Assembly (NCBI GenBank): GCA_944390295.1
Contig: CALXPV010000004.1
Location: forward strand, 1 to 43,098
Length of the DNA: 43,098 bases
Reading direction: 5' to 3'
Source: an uncultured Clostridia bacterium
Lineage (GTDB): Bacteria; Bacillota; Clostridia; TANB77; CAG-508
Shown here: positions 1-8,880 of the stretch, piece by piece
Position numbering within the stretch: position 1 is the first letter of the stretch
Layout: each line of letters opens with the position of its first letter
Notes under the pieces: generated by a model
Told to the model about the DNA's origin: nothing
What the model saw: only the letters and a program-made list of their open reading frames with translations
The model's database searches: none
Translations under genes and position numbers: made by a program

Positions 1-3000
1 ACAGATGAGGAATTAGCAGAAACAAAAACAGTAGAGGGTCAAACATTTAAAGATTCTGTAACAGAAGAGGCAATTGAAATACCAGGATATAATGCACAAG
101 AACCAACAGAAGTAAGCATAACAATAGAAGTAGATAATAATGAAATAATATTTTATTATACAAAGAAAACAGATATTAAATATACAGTAGAGTATTACTA
201 TGATGGACAAATAAATGAGTCAAACACAGAAACTTTACAAGCAACATATAAAGAGGTAATCGAAGATTACGAAGATAAAAACATCACAGGATACAAATTA
301 GAAAAGACAGAAAACTTACCATTAACGATATCTGCAAACGAAGAAGATAATGTAATAAAAGTATATTACGTAAAAGATACATTTAAATATACTGTAGAAT
401 ATTACTATGATGGTAAAATAAATGAAGAAAATACAGAAGAATATACAGCAACATTCCAAGATGTAATAGAAAATTATGAAGATAAAAATATCACGGGATA
501 TAAATTAGCAAAGACAGAGAACTTACCATTAACAGTTACAGAAAAGGCAGAAAATAATATAATAAAGGTATACTATGTAAAAGATGTATTTGGATATACT
601 GTAGAATATTATTACGATGGAAACATTGATAATACAAAAACAGAAACAATAGAATCAACATATGGAGATGTAATAGGAACATATACAGATAAAAATATTA
701 CAGGATATAAATTAGAAAAAACAGAAAACTTACCACTAACAGTCAGCGAAAATGTAGAAAATAATGTAATAAAAGTATATTACGTAAAAGATACATTTAA
801 ATATACAGTAGAATACTATTACGATGGTAAAATAAATGAAGAAAATACAGAAGAATATACAGCAACATTCCAAGACGAAATAACAGAATATGAAGACAAA
901 AATATCACGGGATACAAGCTAGAAAAAACAGAAAATTTACCATTAACAATAACAGAAAATCCAGACAATAATGTTATAAAGGTATACTATGTAAAAGATC
1001 AATTTAGCTATACAGTAGAATATTACTATGATAATGTAAAAGATGAAGCATTAACTGAAAACTATACGGCAACATATCAGGATGTAATAGAAAGCTATGT
1101 AGATAAAGTAAAAGATGGATATAGACTTGAAAAAGTGGAAGGAATACCTCTAACAGTAACTGAAAATTCAGACAATAATGTAATTAGAGTGTACTATATA
1201 AGAAAAGATACAAAAGTAGTAGTAAAATACTTAGAAAAAGATACAAATAAGGTATTAGATGAAAGTGCAAACTACGAAATATCAGGAAAAGTATTTGATG
1301 AATACGAAACAGAGCAAAAAGAATTTACAGGATATAATTTTGTAGAGAGCACAAATAACACAAAAGGAACAATGACAGAAGAGCCTATAGAAGTAATTTA
1401 CTATTATGTGTTAAAAACTCCATATTTAACGGATGAAGAAATAAGCAAAAATGGAACTGTAATGATAGAAAATTTAGATGATGAAATAACATATAATATT
1501 TCATATAAAGTAAATTTACAAGATTATATGGGACAAGCACAAATTACAATTGTAGATACTCTTCCATATGCAATAGATACATCAAAATCATCATTAGATT
1601 CTGGAGAATATAATGCAGAGAACAATACAATAACATGGGTAGAAACAATAAGTGATATATATTCTTATGAAAACAGAAATAATGAGATCGAAATAAATAA
1701 AACGATAACTGTAGTATATTTAGGATTAGAACAAGAAACTACAAGCATAGAAAACAGAGTAACTGCTAATATTAAAACACAAACTCCAGAAAAAGAGTTT
1801 GAGGCAAAAGAAGCAACAAGTATAACTACAACAGGATTTACAGTTAATATACCTGTAAGCAAGATTTGGGATGATGAAGGTAATAAATTAGGAAATCGTC
1901 CGGAAAGTGTAGTCTTCAAGTTAAACGGAAGTGATGGAAGCGAATATTCACAAACTATATTTAGCCCTGGAATGCCAAAAAGTGTTGCAATGCAAGATAG
2001 TGATAATCCAAACAAATGGAATTACATATTCGAAAATCTTCCAAAATATGATGCGGGTAGAAATGAAATAGTATATACTTTATCAGAAGAAGAGAGCACA
2101 GAGGGTGACCTAAAATATTATGATACATCTATAAATCACGATACAAAAGAAGTAACAAATACTGATAAATATGGAAAAGTAACAGTACATTACTACATTC
2201 AGAATGTCGATGGAACAACTACAACAAATAGAGTTCCAGACGTAAATGGAACAGAAATACCAGATGTAATAATAGAAGGAAAAGAAGGGGATTCATATAC
2301 AGTATCTGAAGCACAAAATGTAAATGACAAATATGAACTAGTAGAAGAAAAGTTACCTCCAAGTGAAGGAACTATACAAAAATATAATGAGGGACAGCCT
2401 CAAGAAGTAATATATTATTACAGATTAAAACCAGCTAAAGTAATAATAAATTACATAGAACAAGATGAGGATGCTATGAGTCTAGCAACTCAAGAAGTAA
2501 TAGAAGGACATGTAGATGATATATATAATACAAATACAGATTATAGAAAAGAAACTATCTCAAAAGACGGAAAAACATATACATTAATACAAGATAGTGG
2601 AAATACCGAAGGTCAAATGACTGTATCAGATATAGTTGTAACATATTATTACCTACAAAATACAAAAGCAACAGTAAGATATGTTGAAGGAAATCCTGAA
2701 ACAGGCGAAATAGTAAAAGACTTAGAAGCACCAAGAACAGAAGAGGGATTAGTCGGTGATGAATTTGTAACAAATGAAAAAGCATTTATAGGATATAGAT
2801 TAATAAAGAGCCCAGAAAATACAACAATAAAAATGACAAAAGAAGAACAAACTTTAATCTACTACTATGAAGCTGTATATACAGGATTAGTAGAAAATCA
2901 TATAGATGATAAAACTGGAAAAGTATTATATACAGAAGTTCATCAAATACAAGTAGGACAAAACTATAAAATATCAAGCAAAGAATTTGAAGGATATGAC

Positions 3001-4386
3001 TTAGTAGAAACTAAACTTCCAGAGAACAGTACAGGAACAATGGAAGAAGAATTGGTAACAGTAAATTACTACTATATTAAAAAAGCAGTATTAGAAGTAA
3101 ACTATGTAAATGTTTTAACAAATGAACCACTAACAGAAAAAATTGTGGATAACACAAAACATGAAGGTGATTCATACACAACTGAACAAAAAGAATTTAC
3201 AGGATATGACTTAGTAGAAGTTCCTGCTAATAGCACAGGAACAATGGAAGTTCAAACTGATGCTGATGGAGATATAGTAAACAATAAAACTGTTGTCACA
3301 TACTATTATGCGCAAAAGGCACAAGTAGAAGAACATCATATAGATATATTAACAAATGATGAAATAGAAGAACCAACAATTCATGATGGACATGTTGGAG
3401 ATGAATATAATATACCTTCTAAAGAATTCTTAAGCTATGCATTGGTAACAGTGGATGAAGAAGGAAATACTTTGTTACCAGCTAATAGCACAGGAAAAAT
3501 GACAGAAGAAAAAATAGTTGTAACATATTACTATAATCAACCAGCAAAAGTAATTGTGCACTATGTAGATAGAATAACAGGACAAGAATTAGAAGAAACA
3601 AATGAAGACGGTAAATTACAATCTAGTCAAGTTGTAATTGAGGGACAAAAAGATGATGACTATAGCACAGAAGCAAAAGACTTCAAATATTACACATTAG
3701 TAGAAAGACCTTTAGAAGAACAAGGAAAAATGAAGGTGGAAATAACAAAAGATGAAAATGGAAATGATATTGTTGTAAACACAATAGATGTATATTACTA
3801 TTATGAACCAAAGCCATTTAACATAGGAGTAGATAAAATAATTAGCAAAATAACAATAGATGGAGAAGAACAAAATATAGGAAATGATAAGCTAACAAGG
3901 GTAGAAATCTACAGAAAAAATGTTGATGACACAGATGTAAAAGTAGAATATACAATAACAGTTAAAAACACTGGAGAAGTAGACGGAACAGCAACAATAC
4001 GAGAAAATATTCCAGAAGGAATGATCCTTGTAAGAAATGATGGAACATGGGAAGAAAAAGATGAATACATAGAAAAAGTAATAACAGACATAAAAGCAGG
4101 AGAGACAAAAGAATATAAGATAACTTTAAGTTGGAACAAAGGAAATAAAAATCTAGGTGAAAAAGATAATACAGTAGAAATAATAAAAACAGGAAATATA
4201 CCAGGATTTAAAGATCAAAATGAGGATGATAATAGTTCTACAGCAAGAGTACTTATAAATGTATCAACAGGTAGTGTACCATGGCCATTGGTAATAGCAT
4301 TAATAGCATTAGTAGGACTAGAAGGGGTAACGTTAGGATATGCTAATGTTTTAACAAGAAGACAAAAGAAAATAAATAAAAAATAA
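1..4386 (+). CDS. Repetitive MucBP/Cna_B-type surface adhesin, 5' end outside window
   Basis: The open frame runs from base 1 without a start, so at least 1461 C-terminal residues are visible; the ATG at 1135 is internal. Domain order seen: five tandem 69-residue repeats (nt 181-1215) with the core YTVEYYYDG and an end VIKVYYVKD; a MucBP-like unit (nt ~1213-1420, ending VIYYY); a DUF11/isopeptide-like segment (nt ~1430-1840); a Cna_B-like domain (nt ~1850-2160, VSKIWDDEGNK... LSEEES); then about seven more MucBP-like units, most ending in VTYYY or VNYYY; a DUF11-like domain (nt ~3820-4250); and a C-terminal membrane helix (starting VPWPLVIALIAL) followed by RRQKK. No LPXTG sorting motif is seen, so it is probably membrane- rather than sortase-anchored. 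MucBP and Cna_B families bind mucus or form stiff stalks at the surface; function here is inferred. Confidence 0.9.
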   Translation, partial: TDEELAETKTVEGQTFKDSVTEEAIEIPGYNAQEPTEVSITIEVDNNEIIFYYTKKTDIKYTVEYYYDGQINESNTETLQATYKEVIEDYEDKNITGYKLEKTENLPLTISANEEDNVIKVYYVKDTFKYTVEYYYDGKINEENTEEYTATFQDVIENYEDKNITGYKLAKTENLPLTVTEKAENNIIKVYYVKDVFGYTVEYYYDGNIDNTKTETIESTYGDVIGTYTDKNITGYKLEKTENLPLTVSENVENNVIKVYYVKDTFKYTVEYYYDGKINEENTEEYTATFQDEITEYEDKNITGYKLEKTENLPLTITENPDNNVIKVYYVKDQFSYTVEYYYDNVKDEALTENYTATYQDVIESYVDKVKDGYRLEKVEGIPLTVTENSDNNVIRVYYIRKDTKVVVKYLEKDTNKVLDESANYEISGKVFDEYETEQKEFTGYNFVESTNNTKGTMTEEPIEVIYYYVLKTPYLTDEEISKNGTVMIENLDDEITYNISYKVNLQDYMGQAQITIVDTLPYAIDTSKSSLDSGEYNAENNTITWVETISDIYSYENRNNEIEINKTITVVYLGLEQETTSIENRVTANIKTQTPEKEFEAKEATSITTTGFTVNIPVSKIWDDEGNKLGNRPESVVFKLNGSDGSEYSQTIFSPGMPKSVAMQDSDNPNKWNYIFENLPKYDAGRNEIVYTLSEEESTEGDLKYYDTSINHDTKEVTNTDKYGKVTVHYYIQNVDGTTTTNRVPDVNGTEIPDVIIEGKEGDSYTVSEAQNVNDKYELVEEKLPPSEGTIQKYNEGQPQEVIYYYRLKPAKVIINYIEQDEDAMSLATQEVIEGHVDDIYNTNTDYRKETISKDGKTYTLIQDSGNTEGQMTVSDIVVTYYYLQNTKATVRYVEGNPETGEIVKDLEAPRTEEGLVGDEFVTNEKAFIGYRLIKSPENTTIKMTKEEQTLIYYYEAVYTGLVENHIDDKTGKVLYTEVHQIQVGQNYKISSKEFEGYDLVETKLPENSTGTMEEELVTVNYYYIKKAVLEVNYVNVLTNEPLTEKIVDNTKHEGDSYTTEQKEFTGYDLVEVPANSTGTMEVQTDADGDIVNNKTVVTYYYAQKAQVEEHHIDILTNDEIEEPTIHDGHVGDEYNIPSKEFLSYALVTVDEEGNTLLPANSTGKMTEEKIVVTYYYNQPAKVIVHYVDRITGQELEETNEDGKLQSSQVVIEGQKDDDYSTEAKDFKYYTLVERPLEEQGKMKVEITKDENGNDIVVNTIDVYYYYEPKPFNIGVDKIISKITIDGEEQNIGNDKLTRVEIYRKNVDDTDVKVEYTITVKNTGEVDGTATIRENIPEGMILVRNDGTWEEKDEYIEKVITDIKAGETKEYKITLSWNKGNKNLGEKDNTVEIIKTGNIPGFKDQNEDDNSSTARVLINVSTGSVPWPLVIALIALVGLEGVTLGYANVLTRRQKKINKK
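181..1215 (+). repeat. Five tandem 207-bp coding repeats
   Basis: The codon for the first Tyr of the YTVEYYY core falls at 181, 388, 595, 802 and 1009, an exact 207-bp (69-codon) period. Each unit carries YTVEYYYDG or a variant, then a DKNITGYKL-like block and a KTENLPLT-like block. The repeats are near identical in protein and slightly diverged in DNA. The array probably continues upstream, since residues before 181 carry a related but different unit. Such arrays change copy number by recombination, altering stalk length (family knowledge). Confidence 0.95.
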
Positions 4387-4395
4387 AAATAAGCG

Positions 4396-4430
4396 AATGG
4401 GATACTCTTTAAATGAGGTCCCATTTGTTT
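4396..4430 (+). terminator. Rho-independent terminator after adhesin
   Basis: AATGGGA (4396-4402) pairs with TCCCATT (4419-4425), with a smaller CTC/GAG pairing inside the loop, followed by TTGTTTT. It lies 10 bases after the adhesin stop. Confidence 0.7.
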
Positions 4431-4467
4431 TCTAGTATAGGAAAAATCGAGTTTTTCCTATACTAGA
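4431..4467. repeat. Perfect 16-bp inverted repeat
   Basis: Arm 4431-4446 is the exact reverse complement of 4452-4467, with the five-base loop TCGAG. It follows the adhesin terminator directly and has no T-tract of its own on the plus side. It is part of a larger self-complementary intergenic block up to about 4600. Confidence 0.85.
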
Positions 4468-4600
4468 ATGTCGCTTCGCTCTAACAATTGCACACAATTT
4501 TACTTGCGTAAAATTGGCGCACGAACAAAAACGCGACATGTTAGTTGACTAAAATGTTAGAGTATTGAAATCATGTCGCTTTTGTTCTTTAGTGCATAAA
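4468..4600. other. Self-complementary intergenic block between adhesin and nrdG
   Basis: No ORF is seen. Several nested inverted repeats occur: CTCTAACA near 4479 with TGTTAGAG near 4554; AATTTTAC/GTAAAATT around 4497-4515; and GAACAAAAACGCGACATG near 4533 with an imperfect complement CATGTCGCTTTTGTTC near 4573. The density of pairing suggests a structured RNA or a remnant of a palindromic mobile repeat, but no family is recognised. Confidence 0.5.
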
Positions 4601-4639
4601 TACTAGTTTTTACTTAGTGGTAACATAAGAAGTATATGT

Positions 4640-4668
4640 TTGACATTACGAAAATAGAAGATTAGAAT
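4640..4668 (+). promoter_or_regulatory. Sigma-A-type promoter for nrdG
   Basis: TTGACA at 4640-4645, 17-bp spacer, TAGAAT at 4663-4668, 36 bases before the chosen nrdG start. Confidence 0.7.
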
Positions 4669-4704
4669 AATAAAATAATAATAACAACAAAGGATATGAT
4701 AAAT

Positions 4705-5229
4705 ATGTATTATGCGGACTTAAAAAAAGTTGATATAGCAAACGGAGAAGGAGTTAGAGTATCATTATTCGTGAGTGGCTGTAGACATCATTGCAAAGGT
4801 TGTTTTAATGAAATTGCCTGGAATTTTAAATATGGAAAAGAATTTACAGAAGAAACAGTAAATGAAATAATGAAAGAATTAAATCATGATTATGTAGAAG
4901 GGCTAAGTCTTTTAGGAGGAGAACCATTAGAGCCAGAAAATCAAACAGCTTTAGCGGATTTGGTGGAAAAAGTAAAAGAGAAATATCCTAATAAAAATAT
5001 ATGGTGTTATACAGGATTTGATTTTGAAAAAGATATTGTTCCAGAATGTGAAAAGTCAAATGTAACTAAAAAACTAATTTCAAATATAGATGTGGTAGTC
5101 GATGGCAAATTTGACGAAACAAAAATGGATAGAAAATTAAAATTTAGAGGGTCAAGTAATCAAAGAATAATAGATGTTCCGGAAACATTAAAAAATAGGC
5201 ACATAAAGTTAATAAATTTTACAGATTAG
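4705..5229 (+). CDS. nrdG: Anaerobic ribonucleoside-triphosphate reductase activating protein
   Basis: Radical-SAM activase that installs the glycyl radical on the class III reductase NrdD, allowing deoxynucleotide synthesis without oxygen. Visible: N-terminal YYADLKKVDIANGEGVRVSL, typical of NrdG, followed by the cluster-binding SGCRHHCKGCFN (C-x3-C-x2-C). LLGGEPLEPEN is the GGEP SAM-binding motif. Length 174 residues is normal. An ATG at 4696 lies one base after AAAGGAT, too close to a ribosome site; the ATG at 4705 has proper spacing from it and is preferred. nrdD is not in the window, so it must act in trans from elsewhere. It has its own promoter and lies between the adhesin and rpsU. 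Confidence 0.93.
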   Translation: MYYADLKKVDIANGEGVRVSLFVSGCRHHCKGCFNEIAWNFKYGKEFTEETVNEIMKELNHDYVEGLSLLGGEPLEPENQTALADLVEKVKEKYPNKNIWCYTGFDFEKDIVPECEKSNVTKKLISNIDVVVDGKFDETKMDRKLKFRGSSNQRIIDVPETLKNRHIKLINFTD

Positions 5230-5233
5230 CATA

Positions 5234-5262
5234 TTGACAAGTTTATGGTAATTATATATAAT
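5234..5262 (+). promoter_or_regulatory. Consensus sigma-A promoter for rpsU
   Basis: TTGACA at 5234-5239 and TATAAT at 5257-5262 with exactly 17 bp between: a perfect consensus promoter, as expected for a ribosomal protein gene. Confidence 0.88.
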
Positions 5263-5267
5263 ATAGT

Positions 5268-5345
5268 AGCTGTAAAGCTTTGGTGATATTAGTATAAATA
5301 GTATTACCAAAATTTATTATCCCACAGTTGTAGAAGCCGGAAGGA
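5268..5345 (+). promoter_or_regulatory. rpsU 5' leader with inverted repeat
   Basis: The transcript leader is about 85 bases. TTTGGT (5279-5284) pairs with ACCAAA (5306-5311), and an outer CTGT/ACAG pairing is possible. It could be an autogenous ribosomal-protein leader, but no known leader family is recognised and the structure may be incidental. Confidence 0.35.
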
Positions 5346-5356
5346 GGGGAATATTA

Positions 5357-5530
5357 ATGTCATCAGTAGTAAAAGTAAAAGATGGAAATATAGAAGAAGC
5401 TCTAAGAAGATTCAAACGTGAATGTGCAAAAAACGGAGTTATCCAAGAAGTTCGTAAAAGAGAACATTATGAAAAGCCTAGTGTAAGAAGAAAGAAAAAA
5501 TCAGAGGCAGCTAGAAAAAGAAAATTTTAA
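5357..5530 (+). CDS. rpsU: 30S ribosomal protein bS21
   Basis: A 57-residue basic protein starting [19 protein letters not shown], with the bS21 hallmarks [10 protein letters not shown] and [14 protein letters not shown] and an Arg/Lys-rich end AARKRKF. bS21 sits on the 30S platform near the anti-Shine-Dalgarno region and aids initiation. The ribosome site GGAGGGG lies 7 bases before the ATG. It has a perfect promoter, and a terminator separates it from yqeY; the rpsU-yqeY order is common in Bacillota. Confidence 0.96.
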   Translation: MSSVVKVKDGNIEEALRRFKRECAKNGVIQEVRKREHYEKPSVRRKKKSEAARKRKF

Positions 5531-5539
5531 TATATTAAT

Positions 5540-5579
5540 AAAGGTTGGGAGTTAGAAAAATCTGATTTCCAACCTTTTT
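5540..5579 (+). terminator. Rho-independent terminator after rpsU
   Basis: AAAGGTTGG (5540-5548) pairs with CCAACCTTT (5569-5577), followed by TT. The poly-T is short, so read-through into yqeY is likely. Confidence 0.75.
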
Positions 5580-5610
5580 GAGATTTATAAATATAAATGG
5601 AGGTAACAAT

Positions 5611-6051
5611 ATGTTAAAAGAAAAATTATTAGAAGATTTAAAAAAGAGTATGAAAGAAAAAAATGTAATAAGAAAAAATGTAGTTCAAATGATAAGAGCA
5701 GCTATATTACAAAAAGAAAAAGACGGTGGAGTGGAACTTAAAGATGAAGAGATAATGAAAATAATTGCAAAGGAAGCAAAAACAAGAAAAGAAGCATTAC
5801 CAGACTACGAAAAAAGTGGAAGAGAAGACGCTATTTCGGAAGTAAAAGAAGAAATAGCTATAATAGAAGAATATCTACCAAAACAACTAACAAAAGAAGA
5901 AATAATACCAATAGTAAAAGAAATTATAAAAGAACAAAATGCTACTTCTATTAAAGATATGGGAAAAGTTATGCAAGTTGCAAAAGCTAAAATTGGAGTA
6001 AGTGCAGATGGTAAAGTAATTAGTGAATGTGTAAAAGAATTATTAAAATAG
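5611..6051 (+). CDS. yqeY: YqeY / GatB-like domain protein
   Basis: A 146-residue helical protein of the YqeY family, which shares the helical tail domain of the GatB amidotransferase subunit; YqeY proteins probably contact tRNA, but the exact role is unknown. Visible: N-terminal LLEDLKKSMKEKN and IRAAILQKEKDGG, central EYLPKQLTKEEI, and the C-terminal KDMGKVMQVAKAKI/GKVISECVKELL typical of the family. An in-frame TTG at 5578 gives a longer frame, but GGAGG at 5599-5603 supports the ATG at 5611. Usual family length is about 147. It follows rpsU and is 10 bases from the next gene, whose ribosome site overlaps its stop codon. Confidence 0.93.
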   Translation: MLKEKLLEDLKKSMKEKNVIRKNVVQMIRAAILQKEKDGGVELKDEEIMKIIAKEAKTRKEALPDYEKSGREDAISEVKEEIAIIEEYLPKQLTKEEIIPIVKEIIKEQNATSIKDMGKVMQVAKAKIGVSADGKVISECVKELLK

Positions 6052-6061
6052 GAGAATACAA

Positions 6062-7558
6062 ATGAAGGAAAAAATAAAAGAGCATATATCAAAACATAGT
6101 ATAATATATGGAGCTATATTAATATTTTTCTGCATTGCAGGTTATGGAATGGCTGATATAAATTTAACTCTTTCTGATGAAATGTTTAACTTTGCAAATA
6201 TTTTTAAACTATATAATGGGGTAGAACTATATTCGGAAAACAATATAATAGTTACGCCATTATATTTTTACCTAGTTAATTTTATTTTTAAATTATTTGG
6301 CGCAAATATGCTAGTTTTTAAAATAATAAATGTAATAATATTTGAAATAATTATGGTAATAATTATAAAGATGCTAAAGAAACTAGGTGTCTCAGTAGTT
6401 AGATCTGTAGTATATATATTATTATTAATTTTCCCATTTTTAAGAGATTTATTTGTATGTGGGACAAATTATAATACTTTAGCAATGCTATTTTGGCTAC
6501 TCGGAATGAATTTTATAATAAAAAAGGACAAGCTAGAGGTAAAAGCATTAGAACAAGGTATAATTTCTGCATTAGTTTTTGCAACAAAGCAAAATATTGG
6601 AATTTATTATTTACTAGGAATAACATTATTTACACTATATAATCATAAAAAAGAATTAAAAATTGCTATTAAAAAAATATTAGGAATATATACTGTATTT
6701 GCAATAATAACTGCAGGATGGTGCCTAATCCTTGCTCTGAATGGACAATTTAAAGACTTTATAAATTATTGCTTCTTAGGAATAGGAGAATTTTCAAAAA
6801 ATAATACATCAATGTTATGGGGAGAAATGCTATATTATATAATACCTATTTCAATTATAATTGGAGTAATTATATGGGTAAAAAAATATAAAATTTCGAA
6901 AGATAATAAAATATATAAAACAATAATATTTTTAGGTTGTTTTATGATTGCAGCATTACCAATAGGATATCCAATATTTAATTCATACCATGTAAAATTA
7001 TCAATAGTGCCATCAGTAATCTTATTAATTTATTTAGGCAATTGTATAATGAACCTAATATCAGACTTGTTAAAACATAAAGCAATTTTTATAGTTATAG
7101 TAATATATATAGCAATATTAATTATATTAAACTTTGTGCAATTAGGTTTATTTATGGGAACAATATTTAATTCAAACTATGAATTGGAACATAATGACGG
7201 TTTTTATGGAACCAGATTAGCAGAAGGATACAAAAATGCATTAGGAGAAATATCTACATTTATAAAGGAAAAAGAAGCAGAAGGGAAAGATGTAATAATC
7301 TTTTCGGGAGAAGCAAATTTATATGAAGTACCACTTGGAAGACATAAAAAAGATTATGATTTGCCATATCTAGGAAATTGGGGCTATAAAGGTGAAGAAA
7401 GAATAATAAATGAAATTAAGAATTTCAAAAAAACATATGTAATTATGAGAGAAGAAGATTATATAGGGCAGGAATCTGAAAGAGTTAAAGATGTAATAAA
7501 AGAAGAATACGAAAGTATGGGAGATTTTGCTGGATATAAATTGTATTATAAAGAATAA
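6062..7558 (+). CDS. Polytopic GT-C-type glycosyltransferase-like membrane protein
   Basis: 498 residues with about ten to twelve hydrophobic helices and a C-terminal soluble part (residues ~390-498). The first extracytoplasmic loop carries LSDEMFN (D39, E40), where GT-C enzymes of the PMT/ArnT type hold the catalytic acidic pair; these transfer a sugar from a polyprenyl-phosphate donor on the outer membrane face. The short C-terminal region has an alpha/beta look (DVIIFSGEANLYEVPL). Substrate unknown. The ribosome site GGAG overlaps the yqeY stop, so translation is probably coupled. Other reading: an O-antigen/teichoic-type membrane protein without activity. Confidence 0.72.
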   Translation: MKEKIKEHISKHSIIYGAILIFFCIAGYGMADINLTLSDEMFNFANIFKLYNGVELYSENNIIVTPLYFYLVNFIFKLFGANMLVFKIINVIIFEIIMVIIIKMLKKLGVSVVRSVVYILLLIFPFLRDLFVCGTNYNTLAMLFWLLGMNFIIKKDKLEVKALEQGIISALVFATKQNIGIYYLLGITLFTLYNHKKELKIAIKKILGIYTVFAIITAGWCLILALNGQFKDFINYCFLGIGEFSKNNTSMLWGEMLYYIIPISIIIGVIIWVKKYKISKDNKIYKTIIFLGCFMIAALPIGYPIFNSYHVKLSIVPSVILLIYLGNCIMNLISDLLKHKAIFIVIVIYIAILIILNFVQLGLFMGTIFNSNYELEHNDGFYGTRLAEGYKNALGEISTFIKEKEAEGKDVIIFSGEANLYEVPLGRHKKDYDLPYLGNWGYKGEERIINEIKNFKKTYVIMREEDYIGQESERVKDVIKEEYESMGDFAGYKLYYKE

Positions 7559-7599
7559 AAAAATATAAAGGTGTTCAAAATAATATAAAGGAGAAAAGT

Positions 7600-8859
7600 A
7601 TGTCTTATAACAGTAAAGAAATAAAAAAAGGGATAACCCTTCATACAATAAAAACAGATAAGTTTAAAACAAATTTGCTTGCGATTTTTTTAACTTTTCC
7701 AATTATAAAAGATGAAGCTACAAAAAATACATTAATTGCATTAATGTTAAAAAGAGGTTCTAAACTATATAAAACTAGAGAGGATATTACTAATAAACTA
7801 GCAGAAATGTATGGAGCAAGTTTAGATTCTGGAATAGAAAAATCGGGAGATAACCATATATTAAAATTCTATTTAGAAAGTATTAATGAAGAATATTTAC
7901 CAAAAAAAGAAGATTTATTAAAAGAAAGTGTAAATTTATTATTTGATGTTGTATTTAATCCAAATATAGAAGATGGAAAATTTAATGAAGAGTTTTTAGA
8001 ACAGGAAAAATACAGTTTAGAACAAATAATAAATTCAAAGATAGATAATAAGGCGATGTATGCATTAAATAGATGCATAGAAGAAATGTATGAAAACAAA
8101 CCATATGGAATATATAAATATGGTTATGTAGAGGATTTAAAAAATATAGATGGACACAATCTATATGAACAATATAAGAAAATAATTTCTACATGCAAAA
8201 TTGATATTTTTGTATCAGGCAATAATGGTAATGTAGATAATTATATTATGGAAAATGATATGATTAAAGAATTAAATGAAAGAGAACCTAAATATGTTAC
8301 TGAAGGAAAAAGTAGTAACGAGAATAATGAAAAATATATAGAGGAAAAAATGGATGTTAAACAAGGAAAACTTGTTATAGGAACAGATATTAAAAATTTC
8401 GGAAAAGATTTCAGATATTCTGCACAAGTATATAATGCTATTTTAGGTGGCTCAGCAAATTCTAAATTATTCCAGAATGTAAGAGAAAAAGCAAGTTTGG
8501 CATATACGGTATCATCAAATTACATGAAATTAAAATCTAATATTTTTATAAGAGCAGGAATAGAAATTGAAAACTATGAAAAAGCATTAAATATAATTAA
8601 AGAACAGATAGAAGAAATGAAACAAGGTGAATTTTCAGATGAAGATATAATTAATGCGAAACGTATAATAACAGCAGGAATAAAAAATATAAAAGAAGAA
8701 CAAGATATAGAAATTTCATATTATTATGGACAAGAATTATCTAATGTAAAAACAAGCATACCAGAATATCTAAAAAGTATTGAAGAAGTGTCAAAACAAG
8801 ATATTATTGATGTTGCAAATAATATTAATATTAATACTATATATTTCTTAAGAGACTAA
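7600..8859 (+). CDS. yfmF: M16-family pseudopeptidase YfmF
   Basis: 419 residues of the M16C insulinase-like fold without the zinc motif HxxEH, matching the inactive partner of the YfmF/YfmH pair (named ymfF/ymfH in Bacillus subtilis). Family annotation links the pair to 5-aminopentanol modification of elongation factor P; the real substrate is not settled. Visible: N-terminal KGITLHTIKTDKFKTN, the LIALMLKRGSKLY helix where HxxEH would sit, and the C-terminal M16 half with AILGGSANSKLFQNVREKASLAYTV split over residues ~284-308, the conserved substrate-clamping R/Y region. It has the ribosome site AAAGGAG. It lies 21 bases before the active partner, an arrangement that supports a heterodimer. 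Confidence 0.9.
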   Translation: MSYNSKEIKKGITLHTIKTDKFKTNLLAIFLTFPIIKDEATKNTLIALMLKRGSKLYKTREDITNKLAEMYGASLDSGIEKSGDNHILKFYLESINEEYLPKKEDLLKESVNLLFDVVFNPNIEDGKFNEEFLEQEKYSLEQIINSKIDNKAMYALNRCIEEMYENKPYGIYKYGYVEDLKNIDGHNLYEQYKKIISTCKIDIFVSGNNGNVDNYIMENDMIKELNEREPKYVTEGKSSNENNEKYIEEKMDVKQGKLVIGTDIKNFGKDFRYSAQVYNAILGGSANSKLFQNVREKASLAYTVSSNYMKLKSNIFIRAGIEIENYEKALNIIKEQIEEMKQGEFSDEDIINAKRIITAGIKNIKEEQDIEISYYYGQELSNVKTSIPEYLKSIEEVSKQDIIDVANNININTIYFLRD

Positions 8860-8880
8860 TTATTCAGTATGGAGGACAAA

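Noticed and set aside
181..1215. Regularly spaced repeats suggesting a CRISPR array
   Set aside because: The 207-bp period keeps one open reading frame and has no short constant repeat with unique spacers; it is a protein repeat.
1665..4424. Minus-strand open frames opposite the adhesin
   Set aside because: They arise from the biased AT-rich codon use of the real gene, have no ribosome sites and encode low-complexity hydrophobic sequence.
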